DNA from: Ilumatobacteraceae bacterium
GTDB taxonomy: Bacteria; Actinomycetota; Acidimicrobiia; Acidimicrobiales; Ilumatobacteraceae
Direction of reading: 5' to 3'
DNA length: 16,878 nucleotides
Assembly (NCBI GenBank): GCA_016650435.1
Contig: JAENVT010000159.1
Location: 1 to 16,878 of the forward strand
Shown here piece by piece: positions 6,859 through 15,094 of the stretch. Within the stretch, counting starts at the first letter, position 1. The number at the start of each line of letters is the position of its first letter. The notes under the pieces were generated by a model, which saw only the letters and a program-made list of their open reading frames with translations, was not told where the DNA came from and did not search any database. Both the position numbers and the translations under genes were made by a program.

Positions 6859-8470
6859 TAGTGCGCGGGTAGATGTCGGCGGGCTCGGTCAGCACGTTGA
6901 CCAGATACGGCACGCCGGAGGCGAAGGCGCGATCGAGCGCCGGGCCGATCTCTTCGGGATCGGTGACCAGTTCGCCGCCGCCACCGAGGGCCCGCACGAC
7001 CTCGTCGTAGCGACACCCGGGTTGCAGGTCGCAGGCTACGTCCCAGCCGTAGATCATCTGCATCGGATGCTTCTCCAGGCCCCACATCCCGTTGTTGCCG
7101 ACGATCATCACAACCGGCAGGTTGTGGCGCACCATCGAGTCGACGTCCATCAGGCTGAAGCCGGCGGCGCCATCTCCCAACAGCAGGGCGATCTGGCTCG
7201 ACGGTCGGGCAACACGCGCGGCGATCGCATAGCCAGGTCCGTTGCCAAGGCAGCCGTATGGCCCGGTGTCGAGCCAGCATCCCGGTTCGAAAACCTCGAC
7301 GAACTTGCCTGCATACGAGGCGAAGTCGCCACCATCGCAGATCACCACGGCATCGCGAGCGAGCCGCTTGGCCAGTTCGCCGTAGATCCGCGACGGGCGG
7401 ATGGGTGCATCCGCCGCGGACAGCAACATCTGGTCAGCTGCGCGGCCGTTCGACTCTGCAGCGCGCAGCTCGGCAATCCAAGCCTCGTGGTCGACCCGAG
7501 AACCGGCGTGCTCGGCCAACAAGCGCAAGACCTGCGGCACGTCTCCGGCCACCGTGGTGACCTCGACGTGCTGCGCGGCCTGCGACGGTGCATCGACGAC
7601 GTGGGCGATTCGGGCGCTTCCGAATCTGCCGAAACCCAACCGAAAGTCGAGCGGAGTTCCGAGCACGACGACGAGATCGGCGCGCTGCTTCAGCAAACCG
7701 CGTGTGCGCAGAAACGCAAGTTCGTGATCGGCGGCCAGGACACCGCGACCGAGCCCGTTGAAGAAGCACGGCACGCGCAAGAGTTCGACCGCTGCGCGCA
7801 GCTCTGCCCAGGCCCCGCTCCAATAGACGTCACTACCGACGATGAAGGCGGGGCGCTCGGCATTGGCGATCGACTCCGCCAGCTCGGCGACCGCGTCGGC
7901 ATCCGGATCCTCGCCGCGGCCGACGGATTCATCGATGAAGTCGAATTCGCCGGCCGATGGCCCGAAGACATCGAGTGGGAAGTCGAGAAACGTCGGTCCG
8001 CGGTGCGGCGTCATTGCCAGGCGTGCAGCGCCGTGGACCATGGCGCCGGCGTGGCTCGCCTCTTTGACGGTGGCGGCCGACTTCGTGATCGAAGCAACGA
8101 CCGGAACGTGGTCCATCTCTTGCAGTGATCCGGATCCCCATCGCAACTCGGGCGCCCGCCCACCGAGCACCACCAAGGGCGAACCGTTGAAGTGCGCCGT
8201 CGTGATCGCCGAGACGCCGTTGGTGATACCCGGTCCGGCGGTGAGAACCGCCAAGCCCGGTCGGCGGGTCAGTTTCGCCCAGCCCTCCGCAGCGAAGGTC
8301 GCGGTCTGTTCGTGACGCGTGTCGACGACCCGCATCCCCTGATCTCGGGCCGCTTCGTACAGCGGCCACACATGCCCGCCGTTCAGCGTGAACATGACGT
8401 CGGTGCCGAACGCAAGCATCGCCGCGATGGCTTGCTGGCCGGCGTGGCCTTCGATCTGTTGAGTCAACAT
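6845..8470 (-). CDS. ilvG: Thiamine-diphosphate enzyme, acetolactate synthase-like (IlvG family)
   Basis: The 541-residue product has the three-domain layout of the acetolactate synthase/2-hydroxyacyl-CoA lyase superfamily. The catalytic Glu54 lies in DTRHEQTATFAAEG and is followed by LTAGPGITNGVSA. The cofactor motif starts with GDG at 432-434 and ends with NN at 459-460. The whole protein, including GGRAPELRWGSGSLQEMDHVP, GCWLDTGPYGCLGNGPGYA, GLEKHPM and the ending YPRTSNLG, reads very like mycobacterial IlvG (Rv1820) as I remember it. Those proteins are annotated as acetolactate synthase large subunits, but their role is unsettled; a carboligase or acyl-CoA lyase activity is equally possible. 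No small regulatory subunit is adjacent. ATG 8470 is preferred to the in-frame TTG at 8473. It follows the NTF2-like gene by 23 bases, so it is probably last in the cluster. Confidence 0.85.
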   Translation of the reverse strand: MLTQQIEGHAGQQAIAAMLAFGTDVMFTLNGGHVWPLYEAARDQGMRVVDTRHEQTATFAAEGWAKLTRRPGLAVLTAGPGITNGVSAITTAHFNGSPLVVLGGRAPELRWGSGSLQEMDHVPVVASITKSAATVKEASHAGAMVHGAARLAMTPHRGPTFLDFPLDVFGPSAGEFDFIDESVGRGEDPDADAVAELAESIANAERPAFIVGSDVYWSGAWAELRAAVELLRVPCFFNGLGRGVLAADHELAFLRTRGLLKQRADLVVVLGTPLDFRLGFGRFGSARIAHVVDAPSQAAQHVEVTTVAGDVPQVLRLLAEHAGSRVDHEAWIAELRAAESNGRAADQMLLSAADAPIRPSRIYGELAKRLARDAVVICDGGDFASYAGKFVEVFEPGCWLDTGPYGCLGNGPGYAIAARVARPSSQIALLLGDGAAGFSLMDVDSMVRHNLPVVMIVGNNGMWGLEKHPMQMIYGWDVACDLQPGCRYDEVVRALGGGGELVTDPEEIGPALDRAFASGVPYLVNVLTEPADIYPRTSNLG

Positions 8471-8493
8471 CAACCCAGTGTTTCAGACGTGGG

Positions 8494-8982
8494 TCAGGCG
8501 TCGCCCTGTTCGTCGTTGTAGCCGGGTTGGCGGCTGGTGCCTCGATGCGGTGCTTCGAAGCGGATGTCGCCGATTGACATCGGCCGGCCGAGGTGCAAGA
8601 CCCCGAGTTGAGCAAATACTGCCAACCAATCGATGTAACGCTGGAACACCACCGTTCCCTTGCGCAGCATTGTGTCGAGGTCGCCTTCGACCGGTTCGTC
8701 TGGTGCGGTGTTCTCTACCAGCGTCAGTCCGGATACGGAGACCGCGTTCTGTGTCGGCTCGATGTACGTGTTGCCAAAGCCGGGAATCCGACCGGTGTGC
8801 TTGCCGCTGAACCGCCACCGAATCACAAAGAATTCGCTGCCATCGCTTCGCCAGGCTGCCTGTCCAATCGACTTGTCAACGACGAGTTTGCCGTCGAAGA
8901 ACGTGCCGAGAACGCCGGCTACGTCGAGTTCGACAGCCTTGTGCGCAACCTCTAGGTCGAACGTGTTGCCTTTGGCGTTCAT
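8494..8982 (-). CDS. NTF2/SnoaL-like small protein
   Basis: The 162-residue product has the second half of an NTF2/SnoaL-like cone: strands around EFFVIRWRFSGKHTG (50-64), a turn with P and T, AVSVSGLTLVE, then KGTVVFQRYIDWLAVFAQLG, which matches the G-x-(I/V)-V-x-x-x-x-Y-x-D-x-x-x-x-x-x-Q-L-G pattern of the family. The usual first helices (D-x-V-x-x-x-x-x-A-x-N-x-G-D) are not recognisable, and residues 130-162 form an extra tail. Members bind or isomerise small hydrophobic molecules, but no catalytic residue can be assigned. The start is ATG 8982, which overlaps the TGA of the preceding gene as ATGA, indicating translational coupling with the unknown 312-residue protein. Confidence 0.6.
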   Translation of the reverse strand: MNAKGNTFDLEVAHKAVELDVAGVLGTFFDGKLVVDKSIGQAAWRSDGSEFFVIRWRFSGKHTGRIPGFGNTYIEPTQNAVSVSGLTLVENTAPDEPVEGDLDTMLRKGTVVFQRYIDWLAVFAQLGVLHLGRPMSIGDIRFEAPHRGTSRQPGYNDEQGDA

Positions 8983-9917
8983 GGCGCCACGTAGCTTGGC
9001 TTGAGTGCGTCGATGCCGCCACTGCGTGCCGCGGGTTGCACCGTCACAACGTCGCAAAACTTCTCCGGTGCGATGATCGGTAGCAACGGTGGCCCCCATT
9101 CCAGATAGGCCGACGGCACCGAGGTATCGAAGACGTTGAGTCGTTTGTGATCAGTGTGGGTCACCACCCACACGCCTTGGTGAGGCTTTCCGACAGAGTC
9201 GTGGTCCGGCGCCGAGACCGGGTTCTTGAGAAATTCGCCATCGCCACGAAGCGTTGGCACGAAATCGTCTACCCCATCGTGATTGCTGTCGATTGGAACA
9301 GGATGATCCGAGACCGGATGGTTGTGACCGGGAGTTGCGAACATCACGGTTACCTGGCCGGCAGCACGTCGATTGACGCTGTGGCATTGCCATGTGACCC
9401 AGCCCTCGAAGAACGGCTGCTGGCACTTGAAGAAAAAATAGATCGGCCAGCTCCTGGGCGGTGCCGCGGTTGGCAGCGCAGCGTTGTGATCGAGCCCGAG
9501 CGACACTTCGAGTGCGCGTACAAGTGTTGTGGAAATGATCCGCTCGACATTGCCTTGATACCCGTCCCACATCCCCGTCGGCTTCAACGGATTTGGCGCG
9601 GTGTCGAAGCTGCCATCTGGGCGAATCCGATATCCGAACCATTGCTCAGCAATGATCCGGAAGATCGGGAATCCGACGTCGGCATCGGTCATGAACTCCG
9701 GCCACATCAAAACGCCGCCTGTCTCGGGCTCGCCCTTAGGGCCGCACGGGCGAGCTACGACTGAGCGCATGTACTCCAACATCGAATAGCGACGGTCAAG
9801 CCCAGGGAATGTGATGGCCGCGTTGTCGTCGACCACCGCCTCGATTCCCTCGTTGAGGGTTTCCTCGAGCAATAAGAGGTAATGCCCCTTCTCGAGGTGG
9901 TACGGCATGAGACCCAC
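8979..9917 (-). CDS. Unrecognised 312-residue protein with a Ca-loop-like motif
   Basis: I do not recognise a family. The protein starts MGLMPYHLEKGHYLLLLEETLNEGIEAVVDD, has no signal peptide or membrane helix, and is rich in Trp, Pro and His. A stretch with WPIYFFFKCQQPFFEGWVTW at about 155-174 looks like a buried beta-rich core. At roughly 211-219, DSNHDGVDD fits the DxNxDGxxD calcium-binding loop of dockerin and thrombospondin-3 repeats, here as a single copy. Several His-containing stretches (TPGHNHPVSDHP, PDHDSVGKPHQG, VTHTDHKR) could hold metal. The start GTG 9917 has GAGGGG (9925-9930) seven bases upstream. It is translationally coupled to the NTF2-like gene and lies 62 bases after the cyclase gene. 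An enzyme of small-molecule metabolism is a guess only. Confidence 0.75.
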   Translation of the reverse strand: MGLMPYHLEKGHYLLLLEETLNEGIEAVVDDNAAITFPGLDRRYSMLEYMRSVVARPCGPKGEPETGGVLMWPEFMTDADVGFPIFRIIAEQWFGYRIRPDGSFDTAPNPLKPTGMWDGYQGNVERIISTTLVRALEVSLGLDHNAALPTAAPPRSWPIYFFFKCQQPFFEGWVTWQCHSVNRRAAGQVTVMFATPGHNHPVSDHPVPIDSNHDGVDDFVPTLRGDGEFLKNPVSAPDHDSVGKPHQGVWVVTHTDHKRLNVFDTSVPSAYLEWGPPLLPIIAPEKFCDVVTVQPAARSGGIDALKPSYVAP

Positions 9918-9924
9918 GGTTTGT

Positions 9925-9930
9925 CCCCTC
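9925..9930 (-). promoter_or_regulatory. Ribosome binding site fixing the GTG start at 9917
   Basis: GAGGGG on the minus strand lies seven bases before GTG 9917. The next in-frame ATG (9908) would be 16 bases away, so the GTG is favoured. Confidence 0.6.
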
Positions 9931-9979
9931 TCGGTGGTGGTCGAGTATGAAGAGTCGCGACCCGTCGCTCGTGATACTG

Positions 9980-12900
9980 CTACAGCGAATCTGCTGGCGC
10001 TAGCTCAAAAATTTCGACCGGATGCGGAAAGCCCTTCAACGAGTGAACCCCGACGGACCGACCAATCGGAATCCTCAATCCATGGTCGATCACCGATTGC
10101 GAAACGTAGGTGTCGCCTGATCCGGCCGCTGACATGACCCTCGCGGCCTCCGCTACGGCCATCCCTGAGGCGTCTTCACCGAGATCGAATACCGACCCGC
10201 TAGCCAACCCGATCCGCACCTTGACGACCCCGCCCGGCACGACGAGAACAGCGTGCTCGATCGCCTCGTGCAACGCTCGCGCCGCGTCGGCCGCGTCGCC
10301 CGGCTGCTCGAACCAGGCCGAGAACCCATCACCCGTCGAGGTCATGATCGAGCCTCGATATCGCCCGACGACGCCACGAACGATTCGGTGGTGCTCGCCG
10401 AGGATCACGGCCCATGCGGCGTTGCCGGCGCTCGACATCAACCGCGTCGAATCGACGATGTCGGTGAACATCACCGTCCGCACGCGACCGGACGGCATTC
10501 CGATCTGACCAACCACCGATGTGAGACGCTCACGCTGCAGTCGAGCCAGCAATGGCGCGCCCAACCCGTCGAGCGTTTCCAATGCGGATCGCCCGCGATC
10601 CAATTCGCCCTGACCACCGGCACCGCAGGCGAAGGCCTGCCTCGACCAGTACACGTCCGAAATGGCTTGCTCGAGGACGGAGCCAGCAGCGAAAGCTCCG
10701 TCCCGAGAACGCTCAATCCAAAGGTCGGCCGTCTTGTCTCCCATCTCGATCGCCGCACCGGCCATCGCCAAGGCCACACTCGTCGGCCAATCGTGACTTG
10801 CTCTCGCGCCATCCTCGTAGACGTCACCGAACAAGGCGAACATTTCGTCGACAACCTCGAGATTCCCCGCAAGTACCGCAGCCTCCATTTGTGCGAGGTG
10901 GAATCCGAGGTTGCGGAAGCTGAGGCCGTTGCGCGGCGCTGCCCAACGCGGCCTGACATCCTCCAATGCGTCGTCCACGTCGCGCAGCAACGCAACCGCG
11001 ATGAACTCTGCAAATGGCAGATACATCTGATGCTGTCGCCCGATATCTCGGAGCGCGGCGACACCGGCTGCATCACCGCGCACCGCTCGCCTCCAGATGC
11101 TGGTCGAAAGCGAGGCAAGGAATGGGTCGACGGCGTCCGCGCGCCGAGCGCTGAGGATGGTCGATTCAGTGTCGTTGTCGGCGTCAACGAATCGCCCGAG
11201 ACGGCTCGCAGCCACCGAGCGAACAGCCAACGCCATCCCATGCTCCGCCCAGTTCGACGAACGCGCGGAGGCGTCCGCCGCGGAGGTCGCATCGGACATC
11301 GCCGCCATTGGATCGCCACCTATGAGCGCGGCGAGCCCACGACGAGAAAGGCTCGTGCCCAACCACCAGGGATTGGGCTGCGCGTGCGAGGCCTGATCAG
11401 CGAGCGTAAAGAACCGATTCGCACCTTCGAGATCCAGCCGCGCGAGGTGGTCCCAGCCAGTCGCGAAGTGGACGAGGAGTTCGGTGAGGGGCTCGGCGAC
11501 TCCCTCGACCAATGTCTGGGCCAATCCGACGTAGTGCTTGCGCCGATCCTGCCGCGGCGCCGACCACGAGACCTCGGCGAGTATCGCCGCTGATCGCGCC
11601 CGCCACTGACGATCGATGGATTCGTCGGCTATCAGCTCCTCGACCAGTTGGTCGAGTTGCGGGTGACGACGTTGTCCGCTGCGCGTGAAATCCGTGCGCA
11701 GGGCCAACAACAGGCATTCGGCACGACCGTTTCGGTACTCCGATCCCGCCTCTGCGGACGCACCGTCGACACAGGCCTCGTACAAGTCAGCGGCCTCGAT
11801 CAGCCGCCTCGTCGCCTCGTCGCGATCGAGCTCGTTGAACCTGGCGTTGCCGAGGCGATGTGTCCAGTGCGCCCGATCTGGAGCGTCGGCCGCGGTCTCG
11901 ACGAGGCACTCGGCAAGGTCGCCCGCGGCAGACCATGAGGCGTGATCGATGGCCTCGTCGTATGCCCGCCGCACCAGGCTGCGGTGATGATCAACGTTGG
12001 TTCGGTGCGCGGCATCAGAGAGGCGCACCAACGTACCGGCGGCTGTAGATCCACCCGCGACGTCGAGCTGATCGAGTAAATGCCCGGCCACCTCGACGAC
12101 GAGCTCGGGCGGCGCAAGATCGAGAGCCGTCGTTCGAAGCAGCGGATGCGTGAACGCGACACTTCCGGCACGGCGTTCCACCGCGCTAATTTTTTGCAGC
12201 TCGTCGACAGCCACCTCGATACCGGCCAGTAGATCGACGTCGTCCGGCCCGCCGCTCTGCACGGCCTGTTCGGCGAGCGCGATCAACACGGCGGCTCGCA
12301 ATGCGTCCTCCGACAACGTCGCCAGCCGCGCCCGCCAGGCAACCTCGACTGGAATCGTTCCGGTGGTGGAGGCCGGCGACGGCAGCACTTCACCGAGGGC
12401 AATCGAGTCGGCAAGCGCGTTGAGCGTCAGCGGGTTGCCTCCGCTGAGCTCGGCAAGCCGCGCCAACGTTCGCCGATCCGTGATCCCCGGCGTGATCTGC
12501 CTGGCTAGTTCGCGCGCCTCGCGATCGTCGAGTGTTGCCAGGCTCATCCGCCGGGTGATGGGCTCGTCGACGAGATGAGAGATCAGACGCGACGACGCTT
12601 CGGAGCGAGCCACCAACAACAGACAGACGCGGGCCGGTTGGCCAGTCACCGCCGCAGTCCCCAATCGAAACGCGAGATGCTCGACGAGGTGTTGGCCGGT
12701 TTCGTCGAGCCAGTGCGCGTCGTCGATCACCAGCAGTTGCGGTACACCGCGACGCAACAGTTCGTCCGTCTCGGAGATCGCTGCGCCGAGGTCGTCAGCC
12801 ACATCGCCCCGCTCCGGCACGACGACGATGCGAGTAGTCGCGCCCGCGTCTGCGGCTCCGGCTACAAGCCAGCTGACCAGCGTGGATTTGCCCACCCCGG

Positions 12901-13003
12901 GGGACCCGTCGAGCACGACGACCGCTGGCTGGCCGCTGATCGCGGCCATCAACCATCGCGACAATTGGGCGCGCTGCGGGATTCGCCCGACGATCTCGAC
13001 CAC
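9980..13003 (-). CDS. STAND ATPase with C-terminal class III nucleotide cyclase domain
   Basis: The 1007-residue product begins with an AAA_16/STAND ATPase: Walker A GSPGVGKST at 33-41 and Walker B LLVIDDAHWLD at 90-100. A long helical middle, probably TPR-like, follows from about 330 to 820. Residues 840-1007 form a class III adenylate/guanylate cyclase homology domain with both metal aspartates (D848 in MFTDIVDST, D892 in TGDG), D944 and R955. The substrate-choosing Lys is replaced by Thr888 and the transition-state Asn by Ala951, so catalysis is likely weak, altered or lost. Similar ATPase-cyclase fusions are known in mycobacteria, usually with the cyclase at the N-terminus; here the order is reversed and no LuxR-type DNA-binding end is seen. 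GTG 13003 has GGAGG eight bases upstream. It heads the minus-strand cluster and diverges from dxs. Confidence 0.88.
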   Translation of the reverse strand: MVEIVGRIPQRAQLSRWLMAAISGQPAVVVLDGSPGVGKSTLVSWLVAGAADAGATTRIVVVPERGDVADDLGAAISETDELLRRGVPQLLVIDDAHWLDETGQHLVEHLAFRLGTAAVTGQPARVCLLLVARSEASSRLISHLVDEPITRRMSLATLDDREARELARQITPGITDRRTLARLAELSGGNPLTLNALADSIALGEVLPSPASTTGTIPVEVAWRARLATLSEDALRAAVLIALAEQAVQSGGPDDVDLLAGIEVAVDELQKISAVERRAGSVAFTHPLLRTTALDLAPPELVVEVAGHLLDQLDVAGGSTAAGTLVRLSDAAHRTNVDHHRSLVRRAYDEAIDHASWSAAGDLAECLVETAADAPDRAHWTHRLGNARFNELDRDEATRRLIEAADLYEACVDGASAEAGSEYRNGRAECLLLALRTDFTRSGQRRHPQLDQLVEELIADESIDRQWRARSAAILAEVSWSAPRQDRRKHYVGLAQTLVEGVAEPLTELLVHFATGWDHLARLDLEGANRFFTLADQASHAQPNPWWLGTSLSRRGLAALIGGDPMAAMSDATSAADASARSSNWAEHGMALAVRSVAASRLGRFVDADNDTESTILSARRADAVDPFLASLSTSIWRRAVRGDAAGVAALRDIGRQHQMYLPFAEFIAVALLRDVDDALEDVRPRWAAPRNGLSFRNLGFHLAQMEAAVLAGNLEVVDEMFALFGDVYEDGARASHDWPTSVALAMAGAAIEMGDKTADLWIERSRDGAFAAGSVLEQAISDVYWSRQAFACGAGGQGELDRGRSALETLDGLGAPLLARLQRERLTSVVGQIGMPSGRVRTVMFTDIVDSTRLMSSAGNAAWAVILGEHHRIVRGVVGRYRGSIMTSTGDGFSAWFEQPGDAADAARALHEAIEHAVLVVPGGVVKVRIGLASGSVFDLGEDASGMAVAEAARVMSAAGSGDTYVSQSVIDHGLRIPIGRSVGVHSLKGFPHPVEIFELAPADSL

Positions 13004-13144
13004 TGCCCTGACCTCCGCCCAGGAGACTACGTCACCCGCCGCGCGCCATCAGTCTCGGCATGTGGCTGAATCCGTGTGCCTCCTGACACCGATGACTGCT
13101 GAATACCTGCACCTGCATGACGAGCAGTAACGTTCAGGTCCGTC
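13004..13144. promoter_or_regulatory. Divergent intergenic region between the ATPase-cyclase and dxs
   Basis: These 141 bases separate two oppositely directed operons and must contain both promoters. The minus-strand ribosome binding site GGAGG (13012-13016) is clear. A weak AGGT precedes the dxs ATG by five bases. I see no riboswitch-like or strong palindromic structure, and no convincing -10/-35 pair. Confidence 0.5.
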
Positions 13145-15091
13145 ATGTCGCTGCACGAGATCCGTCAGCCTGCGGACCTGCGGGCATTGAGTTACGCCGA
13201 GCTCGACGAGCTAGCCGGGGAAATCCGTGACTTTGTCGTCCAAGCAGTCGCCGAAACCGGTGGGCATCTCGGATCCAACCTTGGCGCTGTCGAGCTGACG
13301 CTCGCGCTGCACCGCGTCTTCGAATCACCGACCGACGCGATCCTGTGGGACACCGGGCATCAGGGCTACATCCACAAGATCGTGACCGGGCGACAGAATC
13401 GTTTCGACCAGCTCCGCCAAGCGGGCGGACTCTCGGGATATCTCAGCCGCGAAGAAAGCCCGCACGATTTCGTCGAGAACAGTCACGCCTCGACAATCCT
13501 GTCGTACGCCTATGGCATGGCCGTTGCGCGCGACGCCGGCACCGATCCGCACCGTCACATCGTTGCGGTGATCGGCGACGGTTCGATGACAGGCGGCATG
13601 GCCTACGAGGCCTTGAACAACATCGGGCACTCCGGCCAGCGCGTCATCATCATCCTCAACGACAACGGCCGCAGCTACGCGCCGACGATCTCCAATCTCA
13701 CTGCCGGGCCGACGCCGCTCGATCGCTCGATGGCCGATCACCCCAGCCTGCCAGCGCGCATCACCGATCGCCTGTCGCACAGCCTGACCAACATCCGTCT
13801 CAACCCGGTGTACGTCAAGCGACAGCGCAAGCTCGAGCAGTTCTTGCGTGAGTTGCCGTACGTCGGCCCGCAAGCCGAGAAGGGCGTCGAGGCCTTCAAG
13901 GCCGCGGTGCGCGAGTTCTTGCAACCACCGTCATTCTTTGAAGCACTTGGCGTGCGCTACGTCGGCCCGATCGACGGCCACGACGTCGAGGAACTGGAGC
14001 GCACCTTCCTCAACGCGATCGAGCTGTCCGCGGAAGGGCCGATCCTGGTGCACGTGCTCACGCAAAAAGGCCGCGGCTACTCACCTGCCGAGGACGACGA
14101 CGAGAAGCACCTCCACGACGCACCCGTCTTCGATCCGATCACCGGCCCACCTCCGGCAATTCCTTCTGGGTACACCCAAGCATTTGCCGAGGGGATCATC
14201 AAAGAGGCGGAGGCCGATTCGCGCGTCGTCGCCATCACAGCGGCGATGCCCGGCCCGACCGGCCTGATTCCTTTTCAGAACCGGTTTCCTGATCGGTTCT
14301 TCGATGTCGGTATTGCCGAGCAGCACGCGGTCACGGGCGCGGCTGGTATGGCGATGGGCGGCCTGCGACCGATCGTCGCCATTTACAGCACCTTCTTGAA
14401 TCGGGCATGGGATCAGGTCGTCTACGACGTCGCCCTGCATCGGCTACCAGTCGTTTTCTGTCTCGACCGCGCCGGCATCACCGGCGACAACGGTCCCAGC
14501 CATCACGGTGTGTACGACCTTGCGCTGCTCGCCAAGGTTCCCGGGATGCGCGTCCTGGCTCCGTCGAGCGCGCAAGAGCTACAGGTCATGCTGCACGATG
14601 CGCTCGTCCTCGCCGACGAAGGTCCCGTGGCGATTCGCTACCCCAACGGCACGGCACCACAAGTCGGCGAGCTCGAAGTCGGCGTCGGCCTGCACGCCAA
14701 CAAACTGCGTAGCGGCGACGGGTCGGTGTGCATCCTGGCAATCGGCAAGTTGGTCGCGTTCGCCAACCACGCCGCGGCCGCTCTTGCCGGGCAAGGTGTC
14801 GACGCGACGGTGTGGGATGTCAGGTCGTGCGCGCCACTCGATCCGGAGATGATCGAAGATGCTGCAGCACATCGACTCGTCGTCACATGTGAAGACGGAA
14901 TACGTGACGGTGGTATCGGAATGACCATCGCCGACAAGGTGCACGAGATCGCCGATGTGCAAGTCGACGTGTTGGGGCTGCCTGCCAAGTTCATCCCGCA
15001 GGGCAAGCCCGATCGGATTCTCGCCCAACTCGGCCTCGATGCCGAGGGGATCGCCTCCGCCGTTCGCCGGCGCCTCGCCAGCCCGGTTTGA
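13145..15091 (+). CDS. dxs: 1-deoxy-D-xylulose-5-phosphate synthase (DXS)
   Basis: This thiamine-diphosphate enzyme condenses pyruvate and glyceraldehyde 3-phosphate, the first step of the methylerythritol phosphate route to isoprenoids. The 648-residue product is full length. It has GGHLGSNLGAVELTLALHRVF (39-59, with His41), DTGHQGYIHK (69-78, with His72), the cofactor motif GDGSMTGGMAYEALNN (144-159) and the C-terminal transketolase part with DVGIAEQHAVTGAAGMAMGG and DRAGITGDNGPSHHG. All key residues I can check are present. ATG 13145 fits the family N-terminus, though only a weak AGGT precedes it. The following hydratase gene begins three bases after the stop, so dxs leads an operon. MEP-pathway use is expected for an actinobacterium. 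Confidence 0.97.
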   Translation: MSLHEIRQPADLRALSYAELDELAGEIRDFVVQAVAETGGHLGSNLGAVELTLALHRVFESPTDAILWDTGHQGYIHKIVTGRQNRFDQLRQAGGLSGYLSREESPHDFVENSHASTILSYAYGMAVARDAGTDPHRHIVAVIGDGSMTGGMAYEALNNIGHSGQRVIIILNDNGRSYAPTISNLTAGPTPLDRSMADHPSLPARITDRLSHSLTNIRLNPVYVKRQRKLEQFLRELPYVGPQAEKGVEAFKAAVREFLQPPSFFEALGVRYVGPIDGHDVEELERTFLNAIELSAEGPILVHVLTQKGRGYSPAEDDDEKHLHDAPVFDPITGPPPAIPSGYTQAFAEGIIKEAEADSRVVAITAAMPGPTGLIPFQNRFPDRFFDVGIAEQHAVTGAAGMAMGGLRPIVAIYSTFLNRAWDQVVYDVALHRLPVVFCLDRAGITGDNGPSHHGVYDLALLAKVPGMRVLAPSSAQELQVMLHDALVLADEGPVAIRYPNGTAPQVGELEVGVGLHANKLRSGDGSVCILAIGKLVAFANHAAAALAGQGVDATVWDVRSCAPLDPEMIEDAAAHRLVVTCEDGIRDGGIGMTIADKVHEIADVQVDVLGLPAKFIPQGKPDRILAQLGLDAEGIASAVRRRLASPV

Positions 15092-15094
15092 TCC

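Noticed and set aside
10253..11593. 446-codon open frame antisense to the ATPase-cyclase gene
   Set aside because: A high-GC shadow of a clearly coding minus-strand frame; its translation shows no domain.
13095..13133. Short open frame ending MTAEYLHLHDEQ just before dxs, as a possible leader peptide
   Set aside because: No ribosome binding site and no attenuator-like hairpin follow it; only 12 codons from the ATG, compatible with chance.
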